A stretch of 64,000 bases of DNA from Arthrobacter sp. B3I9 (lineage in GTDB: Bacteria > Actinomycetota > Actinomycetes > Actinomycetales > Micrococcaceae). Of this stretch, positions 8,663 through 16,835 are shown in pieces. Location of the stretch: positions 930,001 to 994,000 of the forward strand of contig NZ_JAUSYO010000001.1 in assembly GCF_030816935.1 (NCBI RefSeq). The letters are read 5' to 3'. How positions within the stretch are numbered: position 1 is the first letter of the stretch; each line of letters begins with the position of its first letter. The position numbers were made by a program, and so were the translations under genes. The notes beneath the pieces were generated by a model. It was not told the origin of the DNA. It searched no databases and saw only the letters and a list, made by a program, of their open reading frames with translations.

Positions 8663-9085
8663 CTAGGCAGCGACCTCGCGCTGTGCCCCCTTGGTTCCTA
8701 TCTCGATCTTGCGCGGCTCGGCCTTCGCGGCGACCGGGATCCGCAGAGTAAGGACACCGCCGTCGTAGGTTGCCTTTACATTCTCGGTGTCGAGGTTCTC
8801 CCCTAGGATCAGCTGGCGGCTGAACACGCCGCGCGGCCGCTCCGAAGCGATTAATTCAGTGTCCTTGCCCGCCGGATCGGGCCGTTCGGCCCTCACCGTC
8901 AGGACATTGCGGTCCAGATCCAGGTCAACTGAATCCACGTTCACCCCGGGCAGATCGAAGGCCACCACAAATTCCTTGTCCTCCTGCCAAGCATCCATCG
9001 GCATCGCCGCCGGCCGCGCTGCCGTGCCGAGGACCTGCTGGGCCAGCCTGTCCAGCTCGCGGAACGGATCGGTTCGCATCAACAT
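8663..9085 (-). CDS. Hsp20/alpha-crystallin small heat-shock protein (copy 1)
   Basis: This is a cytoplasmic holdase chaperone of 140 residues. The alpha-crystallin domain runs from [20 protein letters not shown] (39-58) to [13 protein letters not shown] (109-121), with the conserved hydrophobic G-V-L-T-L strand. ATG 9085 has GAGGAGG about 7 nt upstream; longer in-frame starts lack support. It is closely related over its whole length to the second hsp20 at 26566, starting with the same [12 protein letters not shown] block. A perfect 8-bp dyad at 9125-9150 sits in its promoter region. It is divergent from a DJ-1/PfpI gene, itself a stress family. Confidence 0.92.
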   Translation of the reverse strand: MLMRTDPFRELDRLAQQVLGTAARPAAMPMDAWQEDKEFVVAFDLPGVNVDSVDLDLDRNVLTVRAERPDPAGKDTELIASERPRGVFSRQLILGENLDTENVKATYDGGVLTLRIPVAAKAEPRKIEIGTKGAQREVAA

Positions 9086-9124
9086 GGCTTCCCTCCTCGA
9101 AGAGACGGTCCAACACATCATCCT

Positions 9125-9150
9125 TATCAGCCGATCTGTATTGGCTGATA
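9125..9150. promoter_or_regulatory. Inverted repeat in the hsp20 copy 1 promoter region
   Basis: TATCAGCC-N10-GGCTGATA is a perfect 8-bp dyad 40 bp upstream of the hsp20 start codon. It is a plausible repressor operator. It differs in arms and spacing from the dyad before the second hsp20, so the two genes may answer to different regulators. Confidence 0.5.
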
Positions 9151-9333
9151 CAGATTTTCTAGCACCGGCAGGGGAGGTTTTCAAGGGGCTCCGGTCGAAT
9201 TTTTTCGCCGGTTTTTCCTGCGCAACCCCGCGGGAACTACGTCTAGAGTGGAAAACGTAAGCCGTAACAGTTTCCGCGGGGGCACTTAAGTGGCATGCCG
9301 CCCTCTGGACCCCGCCCGGCACGAGGAGGACAC

Positions 9334-9900
9334 ATGTCAGAGCACAACATTGCAGGCAAGAGGGTCGCGTTTCTGCTGACGGACGGCGTCGAACAGGTGG
9401 AGCTCACCAGCCCCTGGAATGCCGTCAAGGAAGCCGGTGGCCAACCCACCCTAGTGGCGCCCAAGAGCGGCAAGCTGCAGGGCTACGACGGCACCGAGAA
9501 AGGCGAAACCTTCGACGTTGACCTCACGGTGGCCGAGGCCGACGCTGCCGACTTCCATGCACTGGTGATCCCCGGCGGCGTCGTCAACGCCGACCACCTC
9601 CGCGTGGACAAGGACGCCCAGGCCTTCGCCCGCGCGTTTTTCGAGCAGCACAAGCCGGTGGCATCGATCTGCCACGGACCATGGCTGCTGATCGACGCCG
9701 GCGTAGTCAGCGGCCGGAGCGTCACCTCGTACCACACCCTGCAGACAGACCTGAAGAACGCCGGAGCCAACTGGAGCGACGAGGAAGTGGTGGTTGACCA
9801 GGGGCTCGTGACCAGCCGGAACCCCGGAGATCTTGCTGCGTTCAACGACAAAATGCTTGAAGAGATCGAAGAGGGGGAGCACGCCGGGCAGACTGCCTGA
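9334..9900 (+). CDS. DJ-1/PfpI family protein (general stress protein 18 type)
   Basis: The protein has 188 residues and the class I glutamine-amidotransferase-like fold. The nucleophile elbow SICHGPWLL carries Cys113-His114, and Glu20 in DGVEQVEL is the residue that usually polarises the cysteine. Relatives include YfkM/PfpI and YhbO-type proteins, described as deglycases or proteases; the true reaction is debated. ATG 9334 has GAGGAGGA upstream. It is divergent from hsp20 and so probably belongs to a protein-damage response. Confidence 0.88.
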   Translation: MSEHNIAGKRVAFLLTDGVEQVELTSPWNAVKEAGGQPTLVAPKSGKLQGYDGTEKGETFDVDLTVAEADAADFHALVIPGGVVNADHLRVDKDAQAFARAFFEQHKPVASICHGPWLLIDAGVVSGRSVTSYHTLQTDLKNAGANWSDEEVVVDQGLVTSRNPGDLAAFNDKMLEEIEEGEHAGQTA

Positions 9901-10033
9901 ACCGCCACGGAGGCTTGGGTGGACCCCTACCCAGACCGCCCGATCTGGGGCAGGATATGCCCTGTAACTGCACCCGCCCCGCCGAGGCCTTGCGCGTCGT
10001 GGGGGCGCCCCAAGGCCGCTAGGAGTCCAGGAC

Positions 10034-10447
10034 ATGACCACGCTCAATCCCTACTTAAGCTTCCGCGACAACGCGAAAGAAGCGATGACCTACTACCAAA
10101 CGGTGTTCGGTGGTGAACTGAGCATGAGCACCTTCGGCGAGTTCCACGCCAGCGAGGACGCGTCCGAGCAGGACAAGATCATGCACGCTATGCTCACCAC
10201 CGAAAAGGGCATGGTGCTGATGGGTGCCGATACTCCGAACGGGATGGACTTCACGCCAGGCAATAACATCTCGGTGTCCCTCAGCGGGTCCGATGAGGCC
10301 GAGCTCCGCGGCTACTTCGACAAACTGGCCGACGGCGGAACGGTAGCGATGCCGCTGGAGAAGGCACCGTGGGGTGACACCTTCGGGATGTGCAAGGACA
10401 AGTTCGGCATCGACTGGCTCGTCAACGTCGGCGCAAACGCCGTGTAG
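10034..10447 (+). CDS. VOC family protein (PhnB/glyoxalase-like)
   Basis: This 137-residue protein has the vicinal-oxygen-chelate fold: TTLNPYLSFRDNAKEAMTYY at the start and APWGDTFGMCKDKFGIDWLV at the end, typical of the PhnB/YjdN-like branch. Ligand residues for a metal are not complete, and members of this branch often have no known activity. The start has AGGAGTCC upstream. It stands alone between the DJ-1 gene and a convergent acidic protein gene. Confidence 0.85.
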   Translation: MTTLNPYLSFRDNAKEAMTYYQTVFGGELSMSTFGEFHASEDASEQDKIMHAMLTTEKGMVLMGADTPNGMDFTPGNNISVSLSGSDEAELRGYFDKLADGGTVAMPLEKAPWGDTFGMCKDKFGIDWLVNVGANAV

Positions 10448-10464
10448 CCTGGCGGGCGGCGGCC

Positions 10465-10731
10465 TCAGTCCGGACTTGAATCCGTGGTGAGGCCGCGGTC
10501 GTCGCCGGTCTGTGCGTCCTGCTCTTCGGCAGGACCCACCGCCTTGTTGGCCTCCCGGTCGGCGTCCCGGGACCCGGGGTCGGCCTGCTCTTCGGCGGAG
10601 CCGGTCCCTTCCAGGGTGGACTCCTGGCCTTCTTGGCCTTCCTGGCGGGGTACCGGGGCGTTCCCGGCCGAGGTATCACCCTCAAGGCCGTCCTTGACGA
10701 TGTCCTCTGGTTCCTTGGATCCGGTGCTCAT
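10465..10731 (-). CDS. Small acidic hypothetical protein
   Basis: This 88-residue, Glu/Asp/Gly-rich protein with almost no hydrophobic core is likely to be intrinsically disordered. ATG 10731 has GGGAGGAA upstream, which supports translation. Similar short disordered proteins are common in Arthrobacter, but I do not recognise a named family. Convergent to the VOC gene and divergent from the hydrolase pair. Confidence 0.55.
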   Translation of the reverse strand: MSTGSKEPEDIVKDGLEGDTSAGNAPVPRQEGQEGQESTLEGTGSAEEQADPGSRDADREANKAVGPAEEQDAQTGDDRGLTTDSSPD

Positions 10732-10943
10732 CAGTTCCTCCCGTTGCGGGCCGCGGCTCCCGCGGCCCGTGTCCCCGTGGGGCTGTCCGTCCCAAGTTAC
10801 AGGCAGCGGCAGTCCGCGTACAGGACGGGCGGCTATTGTGCGCTCTGGTGGCAACCCGCACCGGCCGGCGGTCCGTGCCGGTCCAAAGAGGTCAGTATGC
10901 TTACTGGAGGCTGCCAAGAGTCCTGAACAGAAATGAGTCCACC

Positions 10944-11768
10944 ATGGCCAGGGCCGTCCGCTCTGAAATCGAGGCCGCGGGTCATCTCGGCCACGTGTAC
11001 GCTTCCCGCCGCCCGCGCGTCCGCCCTGCAGACGCCGACCCCGGCGCGGCGCTGCCCGCGCCCGCCGTCGTGCTGGTCCACGGGATCGGGGTTTCGCACC
11101 GCTACCTGCAACGGCTGCACAGGGAGCTCGCCGAGTCCGTTGACACCTACTCCATTGACCTGCCGGGATTCGGCAGCACGCCCAGACCCGAGCACACCCT
11201 CACGGTCGCGGACCAGGCCTCGTACATCCTCGGGGCAATGGAGCAGTTGGGGGTCCTTGAATTCACGCTGGTGGGGCATTCGATGGGAGTGCAGTTCGGC
11301 ATCGAGGCCGCGATCCAGCAGCCGGGGCGGATACCGCACCTGGTCCTGATGGGCCCGGTGGTGGACACGGAACGGAACACCGTGACGCAGCAGGCCCTGG
11401 CCCTGGGCCGCGACAGCCTGTTTTTTGAAAGCCCCTCCTCCAACGGCCTCGTCTTCACCGACTACCTCCGGTGCGGGCCGTCGTGGTACCTCAAGAACCT
11501 GCGCGTCATGATGGAGTACCCCACGGAACAACGGCTGGCTGCTGTCGAGGCGCCCGTCCTGGTGGTCCGGGGCGGGAACGATCCGGTGGCGCCCGAAGGC
11601 TGGTGCCGGCGACTGATTGAACGCGCTCCGCGGGGAAGGTTCGTGGAATTCCCCGGCAGCGGCCACGTCGTGCAGCACAACCGCTCAGCCGAAGTGGCGG
11701 AGGCCATCCTCGCCTTCACCCGGCAGCCGGGCGCTTGCAGCGAGGCATCCCAGGAGTTCCAGGCATGA
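10944..11768 (+). CDS. Alpha/beta hydrolase
   Basis: This is a 274-residue alpha/beta-fold hydrolase. It has the oxyanion strand VVLVHGIGVSHRYL, the nucleophile elbow LVGHSMGVQFG (Ser), an acid in VVRGGNDPVAP and the His in FPGSGHVVQHN. It resembles haloperoxidase/esterase-like hydrolases; the substrate is unknown. Its last bases overlap the next hydrolase gene by ATGA at 11765-11768, so the two are translationally coupled. The start ATG 10944 has only a weak ribosome site. Confidence 0.85.
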   Translation: MARAVRSEIEAAGHLGHVYASRRPRVRPADADPGAALPAPAVVLVHGIGVSHRYLQRLHRELAESVDTYSIDLPGFGSTPRPEHTLTVADQASYILGAMEQLGVLEFTLVGHSMGVQFGIEAAIQQPGRIPHLVLMGPVVDTERNTVTQQALALGRDSLFFESPSSNGLVFTDYLRCGPSWYLKNLRVMMEYPTEQRLAAVEAPVLVVRGGNDPVAPEGWCRRLIERAPRGRFVEFPGSGHVVQHNRSAEVAEAILAFTRQPGACSEASQEFQA

Positions 11769-12436
11769 GCGGGGCCCTGCAGGCGGCCCGCTGGTGGGCG
11801 CAGGACTATCTCTACGCCGCCGTCCGGCAGGTGCGCAGCGCATTTTCCCGGACCCAAGCGGATGAATTCCTCACCGGCACCGGCCGTCCCGTCGTCGTGA
11901 TTCCCGGTATCTACGAGGACTGGCGCTTCATGCTGCCGCTGGTCCGGCAGCTGCACGAGGCCGGGCACCCGGTGCACGTGGTGACGCTGCTGCAGCGGAA
12001 CCGGCTCGCGGTGCCCAAGGCCGCCGAGCTGATTGCGGGGTACATCCGCGAGCAGGGCCTGGAAGACGTGATGATCGTGGCGCACAGCAAAGGCGGGCTG
12101 ATCGGCAAGTACACCATGATGTCCCTGGACCCTGAGGCGAGGGTGGCCGGCATGGTGGCCGTGTGTACGCCCTTTTCGGGTTCGAGGTACGCGGCGTTCA
12201 TGCTCCTTCCCAGTCTGCGGGCTTTTTCGCCGCGGAACGCGGTCACGCTGCAGCTCGCCCGCGAGGAGCGCATCAACGAACGCATTGTCTCCGTTTACGG
12301 GCTTTTCGATCCGCACATCCCCGAAGGCAGCGTGCTCCCCGGTGCCCGGAACATCCAGCTGCAGACCGGCGGTCATTTCCGTATCCTGAGCCACCAGGAC
12401 ACCATCCGCACCATCCTGGCGGAGACCGCCGCCTGA
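11765..12436 (+). CDS. Lipase-like alpha/beta hydrolase
   Basis: This is a 223-residue esterase/lipase-like protein. RPVVVIPGIYEDWRFMLPL begins the fold. AHSKGGLIGKY is a nucleophile elbow of the AHSxGG type known from triacylglycerol lipases, and the C-terminal GGHFRIL supplies the His. No signal peptide is seen, so it is cytoplasmic. It starts inside the preceding hydrolase gene (ATGA overlap). Coupling of two different hydrolases suggests successive steps on one ester or a partnership, but the substrate is unknown. Confidence 0.8.
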   Translation: MSGALQAARWWAQDYLYAAVRQVRSAFSRTQADEFLTGTGRPVVVIPGIYEDWRFMLPLVRQLHEAGHPVHVVTLLQRNRLAVPKAAELIAGYIREQGLEDVMIVAHSKGGLIGKYTMMSLDPEARVAGMVAVCTPFSGSRYAAFMLLPSLRAFSPRNAVTLQLAREERINERIVSVYGLFDPHIPEGSVLPGARNIQLQTGGHFRILSHQDTIRTILAETAA

Positions 12437-12465
12437 GAAAGCCGGCGCCTGAGAAAGCCGGCCGA

Positions 12466-13230
12466 CTAAGAATCGAAGTGCGTGCGGGCGGGCCCCTGGC
12501 CCAACGACTCCAGGACGCCTGCCGCCACGACCTGCAGCTTGACGTTGCGCGCGCTGGAGGCCGACTTGAGCAGCTCGAACGCCTCGTCCTGGCTGCAACG
12601 GTTCTGCGCCATGATGATGCCCACCGCGACGTCGATGCCCGTGCGCGTTTCGAGCGTGGCCAGCAGATTCGCCGCGGTCTCGCTGGAATGAGCAATCCGG
12701 ACCGCGAGGCGGAGCGCCATGGACGTCTGGTTCACGAAGTCGCGGGCCAGTTCCACGGCCCTGGCGTCGAAACGGCCGGGCCGGTGTGAATAAAGGTTGA
12801 GTGCGGCACGGGTATCTCCGTCGAGCAGGAACGGCAGCGCCAGGATGGAGCGGACGCCCTGCTCCCGGACCGTCGCGGCGTACTGCGGCCAGCGGTCCTC
12901 GGCGTCCAGGTCGGGAACGTGGACCGTTTCCTGCTCCCGGGAGGCCGTCATGCAGGGGCCGTCGCCAAAGGCGTACTGGATCTCATCCATCGCCTGGGCG
13001 GCGGGACTGCTGCTGGCAACCGTGGCCGCCTTCCGACGCCGCAGGAGGGTGATGCCGCAGAGAATCTCGTCCCCGGGTTCAGACAGGCTCCGGGCGGAGA
13101 CCTTCGCCAGTTTGCGCAGAAACTCCTCCACGTCGGCGCTGTTGAGCACCAGCTCGTGCAGGAACTGGTTGATCGAGGATGCATCAAGGGATGTTTCGTC
13201 TTCGGAGGTTGCCGTTGACTCGCTGGCCAC
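12466..13230 (-). CDS. GAF-ANTAR domain RNA-binding antiterminator
   Basis: The protein has 254 residues. The GAF sensor domain covers about 25-175 (EILCGITLLRRRK, AFGDGPCMTASREQ, VRSILALPFLLDG). The ANTAR domain covers about 190-245 (TLETRTGIDVAVGIIMAQN, SQDEAFELLKSASSARNVK). ANTAR proteins bind paired RNA hexaloop hairpins and block termination, and the GAF domain senses a small signal. No target hairpins are obvious beside the gene. Family members in actinobacteria often respond to stress or redox cues. Confidence 0.9.
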   Translation of the reverse strand: MASESTATSEDETSLDASSINQFLHELVLNSADVEEFLRKLAKVSARSLSEPGDEILCGITLLRRRKAATVASSSPAAQAMDEIQYAFGDGPCMTASREQETVHVPDLDAEDRWPQYAATVREQGVRSILALPFLLDGDTRAALNLYSHRPGRFDARAVELARDFVNQTSMALRLAVRIAHSSETAANLLATLETRTGIDVAVGIIMAQNRCSQDEAFELLKSASSARNVKLQVVAAGVLESLGQGPARTHFDS

Positions 13231-13599
13231 TGTTTTCTTCGCACCGTTTCACTCAGGTTCAGTCGATGCGGCGGGCGGCACTTCCGCCTGCGGCAAGCGG
13301 CGGTAAAAGGGGCAGCGGTCAACCGGATCGATGGACAATCCAAACCGGCCCGCTGCAGGACCGAAAAAAATTATATACGGCGAGCGGCGGCTTTCTTCAT
13401 TCGGCTCGGAACGGTGCCCGGAGGACCGACACCGGGCGCCTTTCCAATCCGGGCATTATGGCCCTCACCTGCTCCCGGGCTCCGGACCCATAGTGGAGGA
13501 GAGGCCGTCCGCTCCCTCCCCTGACTTTGGTGTCCTGACTGTGGTGCCCTTTCCGCGAGGAGGCCTTGACGGCTGACCTCTCACGTGGGAAGCCTTGCG
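13231..13599. other. Intergenic region, no convincing gene
   Basis: This 369-bp divergent gap lies between the GAF-ANTAR gene and the phosphoribosyltransferase gene. It contains an AT-rich patch around 13366-13378 (GAAAAAAATTATATAC) that stands out from the GC-rich surroundings and could be a promoter. Short open frames across it have no protein-like composition. Confidence 0.5.
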
Positions 13600-14955
13600 A
13601 TGAGCATTTTCGAGGACAGGGTCGACGCCGGCCGGCAGCTGGGGCGGCAACTCAGGAAACTGCGCGGACAGGACATCGTGGTCCTGGGGTTGCCGCGCGG
13701 CGGGGTTCCCGTCGCTTCCGAGGTTGCTGTCGCGCTCGACGCACCCCTGGACGTGATTGTGGTCCGGAAACTGGGTCTCCCGTACCAGCCGGAACTTGCC
13801 ATGGGCGCCATCGGTGAAGGCGGAACGCGCGTGCTGGAACAACGTGTGCTCGCGCAGTCCCAGATCTCCGAAAAGGAGCTGGAGGCTGTCGAGGCGCGCG
13901 AACGGGCCGTGCTGGAGAACCGGGTGGTGCAGTTCCGGAAGGGACGGAGCCGGCGGGACCTCACCGGCCGCATCGCGGTGATCGTGGATGACGGGATCGC
14001 CACGGGATCCACCGCCCGGGTTGCCTGCCGAATCGCACGGCGGCTCGGCGCCGCGCGGGTGGTTCTGGCCGTCCCCGTGGCCCCCGCGGACACGCTCGGA
14101 GCCCTGACCGAGCCGGACGAAGTGGTCTGCCTGGCAACACCGCGGCACTTTTCCGCCGTCGGATACCACTACCGGGACTTTTCACCGACCGAAGACGAGG
14201 AAGTCGTGCAGCTGCTGGACGCGGCCGCCAGACGGGTGCAGGACTCCGCCCCCTGGGACCGAGACGATGCTGCCGACGGCGGTTTCGCACCGGCGGAATT
14301 TGACGGGGAGGTGGAGATACCGTCCCGGGGCGTCCGGCTCCAGGGCCAGCTGCACCTTCCTGTGCCGATGCGGGGGGTTGTCCTGTTCGCACACGGCAGC
14401 GGCAGCAGCCGGCACAGTCCGCGGAACCGGTTTGTGGCGGGTGTGCTCCAGCAGGCGGGCCTGGGCACCCTGCTGCTGGACCTGCTGACCCCGGGGGAGG
14501 AACACAACCGCGCCAACGTCTTCGACATCGAATTGCTGGCCCGCCGGCTGTCCTCCGCCACAGACTGGCTGGGCACGAGGGAAGACACCGCGTCCTGCAG
14601 GGCCGGTTACCTTGGTGCGAGCACCGGCGCCGGGGCTGCCCTGTGGGCCGCCTCCGAGCCTGTCTCCAGGGTCTCCGCCGTCGTCTCGCGCGGCGGCCGG
14701 CCCGACCTCGCCGGACCGCGGCTTTCGGCCGTGCGGGCGCCGACCCTGCTGATTGTCGGAAGCCTCGACTACGAGGTGCTGGAGCTCAACCGGAAGGCGA
14801 AGTCCCTGATGCGCTGCCCCAACCAGCTGGCCGTGGTGCAGGGCGCCACCCACCTCTTTGAGGAAACGGGCACGCTGGCGGCAGCCGCCATCCTCGCCCG
14901 GGACTGGTTCATGGAATACCTCGACTCCGCTGCGGAGACGCCGACGCAGACCTAG
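13600..14955 (+). CDS. Phosphoribosyltransferase fused to a dienelactone-hydrolase-like domain
   Basis: This 451-residue two-domain protein has a type I phosphoribosyltransferase domain (1-210) with the PRPP loop VIVDDGIATGSTAR (127-140) and the N-terminal LGLPRGGVPVASEVA typical of the orphan PRTases of this group. Residues 238-451 form an alpha/beta hydrolase with a Ser341 elbow (GASTGAGAAL), an Asp in VGSLDYEVLE and His in GATHLFEET. ATG 13600 has GTGGGAAG upstream; the GTG at 13585 overlaps that site. Known homologues are often annotated only as phosphoribosyltransferase. The reaction is unknown. A link between PRPP-dependent chemistry and an esterase step is implied by the fusion. Confidence 0.85.
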   Translation: MSIFEDRVDAGRQLGRQLRKLRGQDIVVLGLPRGGVPVASEVAVALDAPLDVIVVRKLGLPYQPELAMGAIGEGGTRVLEQRVLAQSQISEKELEAVEARERAVLENRVVQFRKGRSRRDLTGRIAVIVDDGIATGSTARVACRIARRLGAARVVLAVPVAPADTLGALTEPDEVVCLATPRHFSAVGYHYRDFSPTEDEEVVQLLDAAARRVQDSAPWDRDDAADGGFAPAEFDGEVEIPSRGVRLQGQLHLPVPMRGVVLFAHGSGSSRHSPRNRFVAGVLQQAGLGTLLLDLLTPGEEHNRANVFDIELLARRLSSATDWLGTREDTASCRAGYLGASTGAGAALWAASEPVSRVSAVVSRGGRPDLAGPRLSAVRAPTLLIVGSLDYEVLELNRKAKSLMRCPNQLAVVQGATHLFEETGTLAAAAILARDWFMEYLDSAAETPTQT

Positions 14956-15033
14956 GGGCCGCGTGGCGGCAGCCACTGTTCTGCAGCCACCGTTCTAAGG
15001 TGGAACCGACCACCCGGCCCAGAGGAGACCCTG

Positions 15034-15906
15034 ATGAGAATTGTTGTAACCGGAGGCAGCGGAAAGCTGGGCCGGAGCGTTGTGCGCCGGCTGCGCGACG
15101 ACGGCCACACAGTCACTAACCTGGACCGCACCGGACACCGCGGGCCCGGCTTCACCGAAGTGGACCTGCGCAACTACGGCCACGTGGTCGATGTGTTCCT
15201 CGGCCTGGAGGACCGCCCCAGCGGTTTTGACGCCGTGGTGCACCTGGCCGCGATTCCTGCCCCGGGGCTGGCCCCCGACGCCGTCACGTTCGAAAACAAC
15301 ATGCTGGCCACCTACAACGTGTTTCAGGCGGCCCGCCGGGCCGGAATCAAGACGATCGTCTACGCCTCGAGCGAGACGGTCCTGGGACTGCCGTTCGACG
15401 TCGACCCGCCGTACATCCCCGTCGACGAGGAATACCCCGCCCGCCCGGAAAGCACATACTCGCTGGTCAAGCACCTTGAGGAGCAGATGGCCATCCAGCT
15501 CACCCGCTGGGACCCCGAGCTCAGCATCACGGGCCTGCGCTTCTCCAATGTCACCGACCCGGACGACTACGAGGACTTCCCTTCCTTCGACTCGGACGCA
15601 ACGCTGCGGAAGTGGAACCTCTGGGGCTACATCGACGGCCGCGACGGCGCCCAGGCGGTTGCCCTCGCCCTGCAGCACGCAAAGCCGGGGTTCGAGGCAT
15701 TCATCATCGCGAACGCCGACACTGTGATGGGCCGGTCGAGCACCAGCCTCGCCGCGGAAGTGTTCCCGGACGTGAAAGTGGTCAAGGACCTTGGCGAGCA
15801 CGAGACCATGCTTTCGATCGATAAGGCCAGGCGCATGTTGGGTTTCGCCCCGGAGCACAGCTGGCGGAGCTACCACCCGCTCCGCACGACCCCCACGGAA
15901 GACTGA
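15034..15906 (+). CDS. NAD-dependent epimerase/dehydratase (extended SDR)
   Basis: The protein has 290 residues and a Rossmann fold. VTGGSGKLGRSVVRRL is the NAD-binding glycine motif, VHLAAIPAPG follows, and the catalytic Tyr-Lys pair is in STYSLVKHLEEQM, with Ser in YASSETV. It resembles extended SDRs that act on nucleotide sugars or uronates. It lies just before the sugar-acid locus but faces its convergent regulator. A uronate dehydrogenase-like role is possible but unproven. The start has AGAGGAGACC upstream. Confidence 0.82.
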   Translation: MRIVVTGGSGKLGRSVVRRLRDDGHTVTNLDRTGHRGPGFTEVDLRNYGHVVDVFLGLEDRPSGFDAVVHLAAIPAPGLAPDAVTFENNMLATYNVFQAARRAGIKTIVYASSETVLGLPFDVDPPYIPVDEEYPARPESTYSLVKHLEEQMAIQLTRWDPELSITGLRFSNVTDPDDYEDFPSFDSDATLRKWNLWGYIDGRDGAQAVALALQHAKPGFEAFIIANADTVMGRSSTSLAAEVFPDVKVVKDLGEHETMLSIDKARRMLGFAPEHSWRSYHPLRTTPTED

Positions 15907-15958
15907 CCCCCAGCCCGATCCTGGAAAGGAGCCGGAACTCCACGGCGGCCGCTGAGGG

Positions 15959-16696
15959 TCACATCGCCTGTGCCTGGTGGTGGCTGGACCAGATGTCACC
16001 CATTTCCTCGGTGGACTGCTCCACAATTCGGCTCATGGCGGCATGCGCGGCACTGGCCTCGCCGCGCTGAATAGCGCTGGCCACGTCCACGTGCAGCTGC
16101 AGGGCCTCGTGCTGCGGCAGCTGCGGCATGAGGCCGTGTTCGGTACGGCCGGTCAGCACCTCGGCCACCAGGTTGTGCAGCTGGGAAAACATGGGGTTGC
16201 CCGAAGCCTGGAGCACCGCGGCGTGGAACTCGATGTCCAGCCGGAGGAACTCGTCCCGGTCGCCGCGCTGGCCCGCTGCCCACAGCCGGGCCGCCTGGGA
16301 CACGAGGCCGCTGCCGGCATCCCAGGAAGCGCGCTCAGCGGCAAGCCGAGCAGCCTGCGGTTCGATCGCGCCGCGCAGTTCGTTGAGCGCCCGCAGCTGC
16401 TCCAGCCGCCGGGGCGAGGCGAGGCGCCAGCGGATGACCTGCGGGTCATAGAGATTCCAGCACTCTTCCGGCTGCACCACCGTTCCCAGCCGCCGCCGTG
16501 ACTCCAGCATGCCTTTGGACGACAGAACCCGGGTGGCCTCACGGACAACTGAGCGGGACACGTTGTGCTGGGTCTCAAGTTCATCCAGCCGCAGGATGGA
16601 GTGCGGCGCCAGGGACCCCTCGGCGATGGCAAACCCCAAAGTGTCGACCAGCACGGAGTGCAGGTCGGCTGAGGTCTCCGCCTTCGGGGATTTCAT
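15959..16696 (-). CDS. FadR-type GntR regulator of the sugar-acid operon
   Basis: The protein has 245 residues. The winged HTH is at about 10-75 (LRLDELETQHNVSRSVVREA) and the FCD effector domain at about 95-235 (RLDIEFHAAVLQASGN). It is divergently transcribed from the ABC-importer/dehydratase operon and shares its promoter region, which strongly suggests it represses that operon. By analogy with DgoR and similar FadR-type regulators, the inducer is probably a sugar acid or its 2-keto-3-deoxy derivative; this is an inference. Confidence 0.88.
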   Translation of the reverse strand: MKSPKAETSADLHSVLVDTLGFAIAEGSLAPHSILRLDELETQHNVSRSVVREATRVLSSKGMLESRRRLGTVVQPEECWNLYDPQVIRWRLASPRRLEQLRALNELRGAIEPQAARLAAERASWDAGSGLVSQAARLWAAGQRGDRDEFLRLDIEFHAAVLQASGNPMFSQLHNLVAEVLTGRTEHGLMPQLPQHEALQLHVDVASAIQRGEASAAHAAMSRIVEQSTEEMGDIWSSHHQAQAM

Positions 16697-16726
16697 GAAT
16701 AAATCATACGGGTGTGCCCTAGGGTC

Positions 16727-16756
16727 TTGTCTATGTCTGCTTTATTTATCTATGAT
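16727..16756 (+). promoter_or_regulatory. Candidate promoter of the sugar-acid operon
   Basis: TTGTCT (16727-16732) and TATGAT (16751-16756) are separated by 18 bp, 80 bp before the binding-protein start. The whole stretch 16697-16760 is AT-rich compared with its neighbours and lies between the divergent regulator and the operon, so the regulator's operator probably overlaps it. Confidence 0.45.
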
Positions 16757-16835
16757 CGCTTTCAGAGCAGATGTAAAGATGCATGTGCGGATGGCCGGGC
16801 GAGCACCGCCGGCCCTGAAAAGCAAGGGAGTCGTA

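Noticed and set aside
13179..13576. Short frames in the gap before the phosphoribosyltransferase gene
   Set aside because: No ribosome sites and no protein-like sequence.
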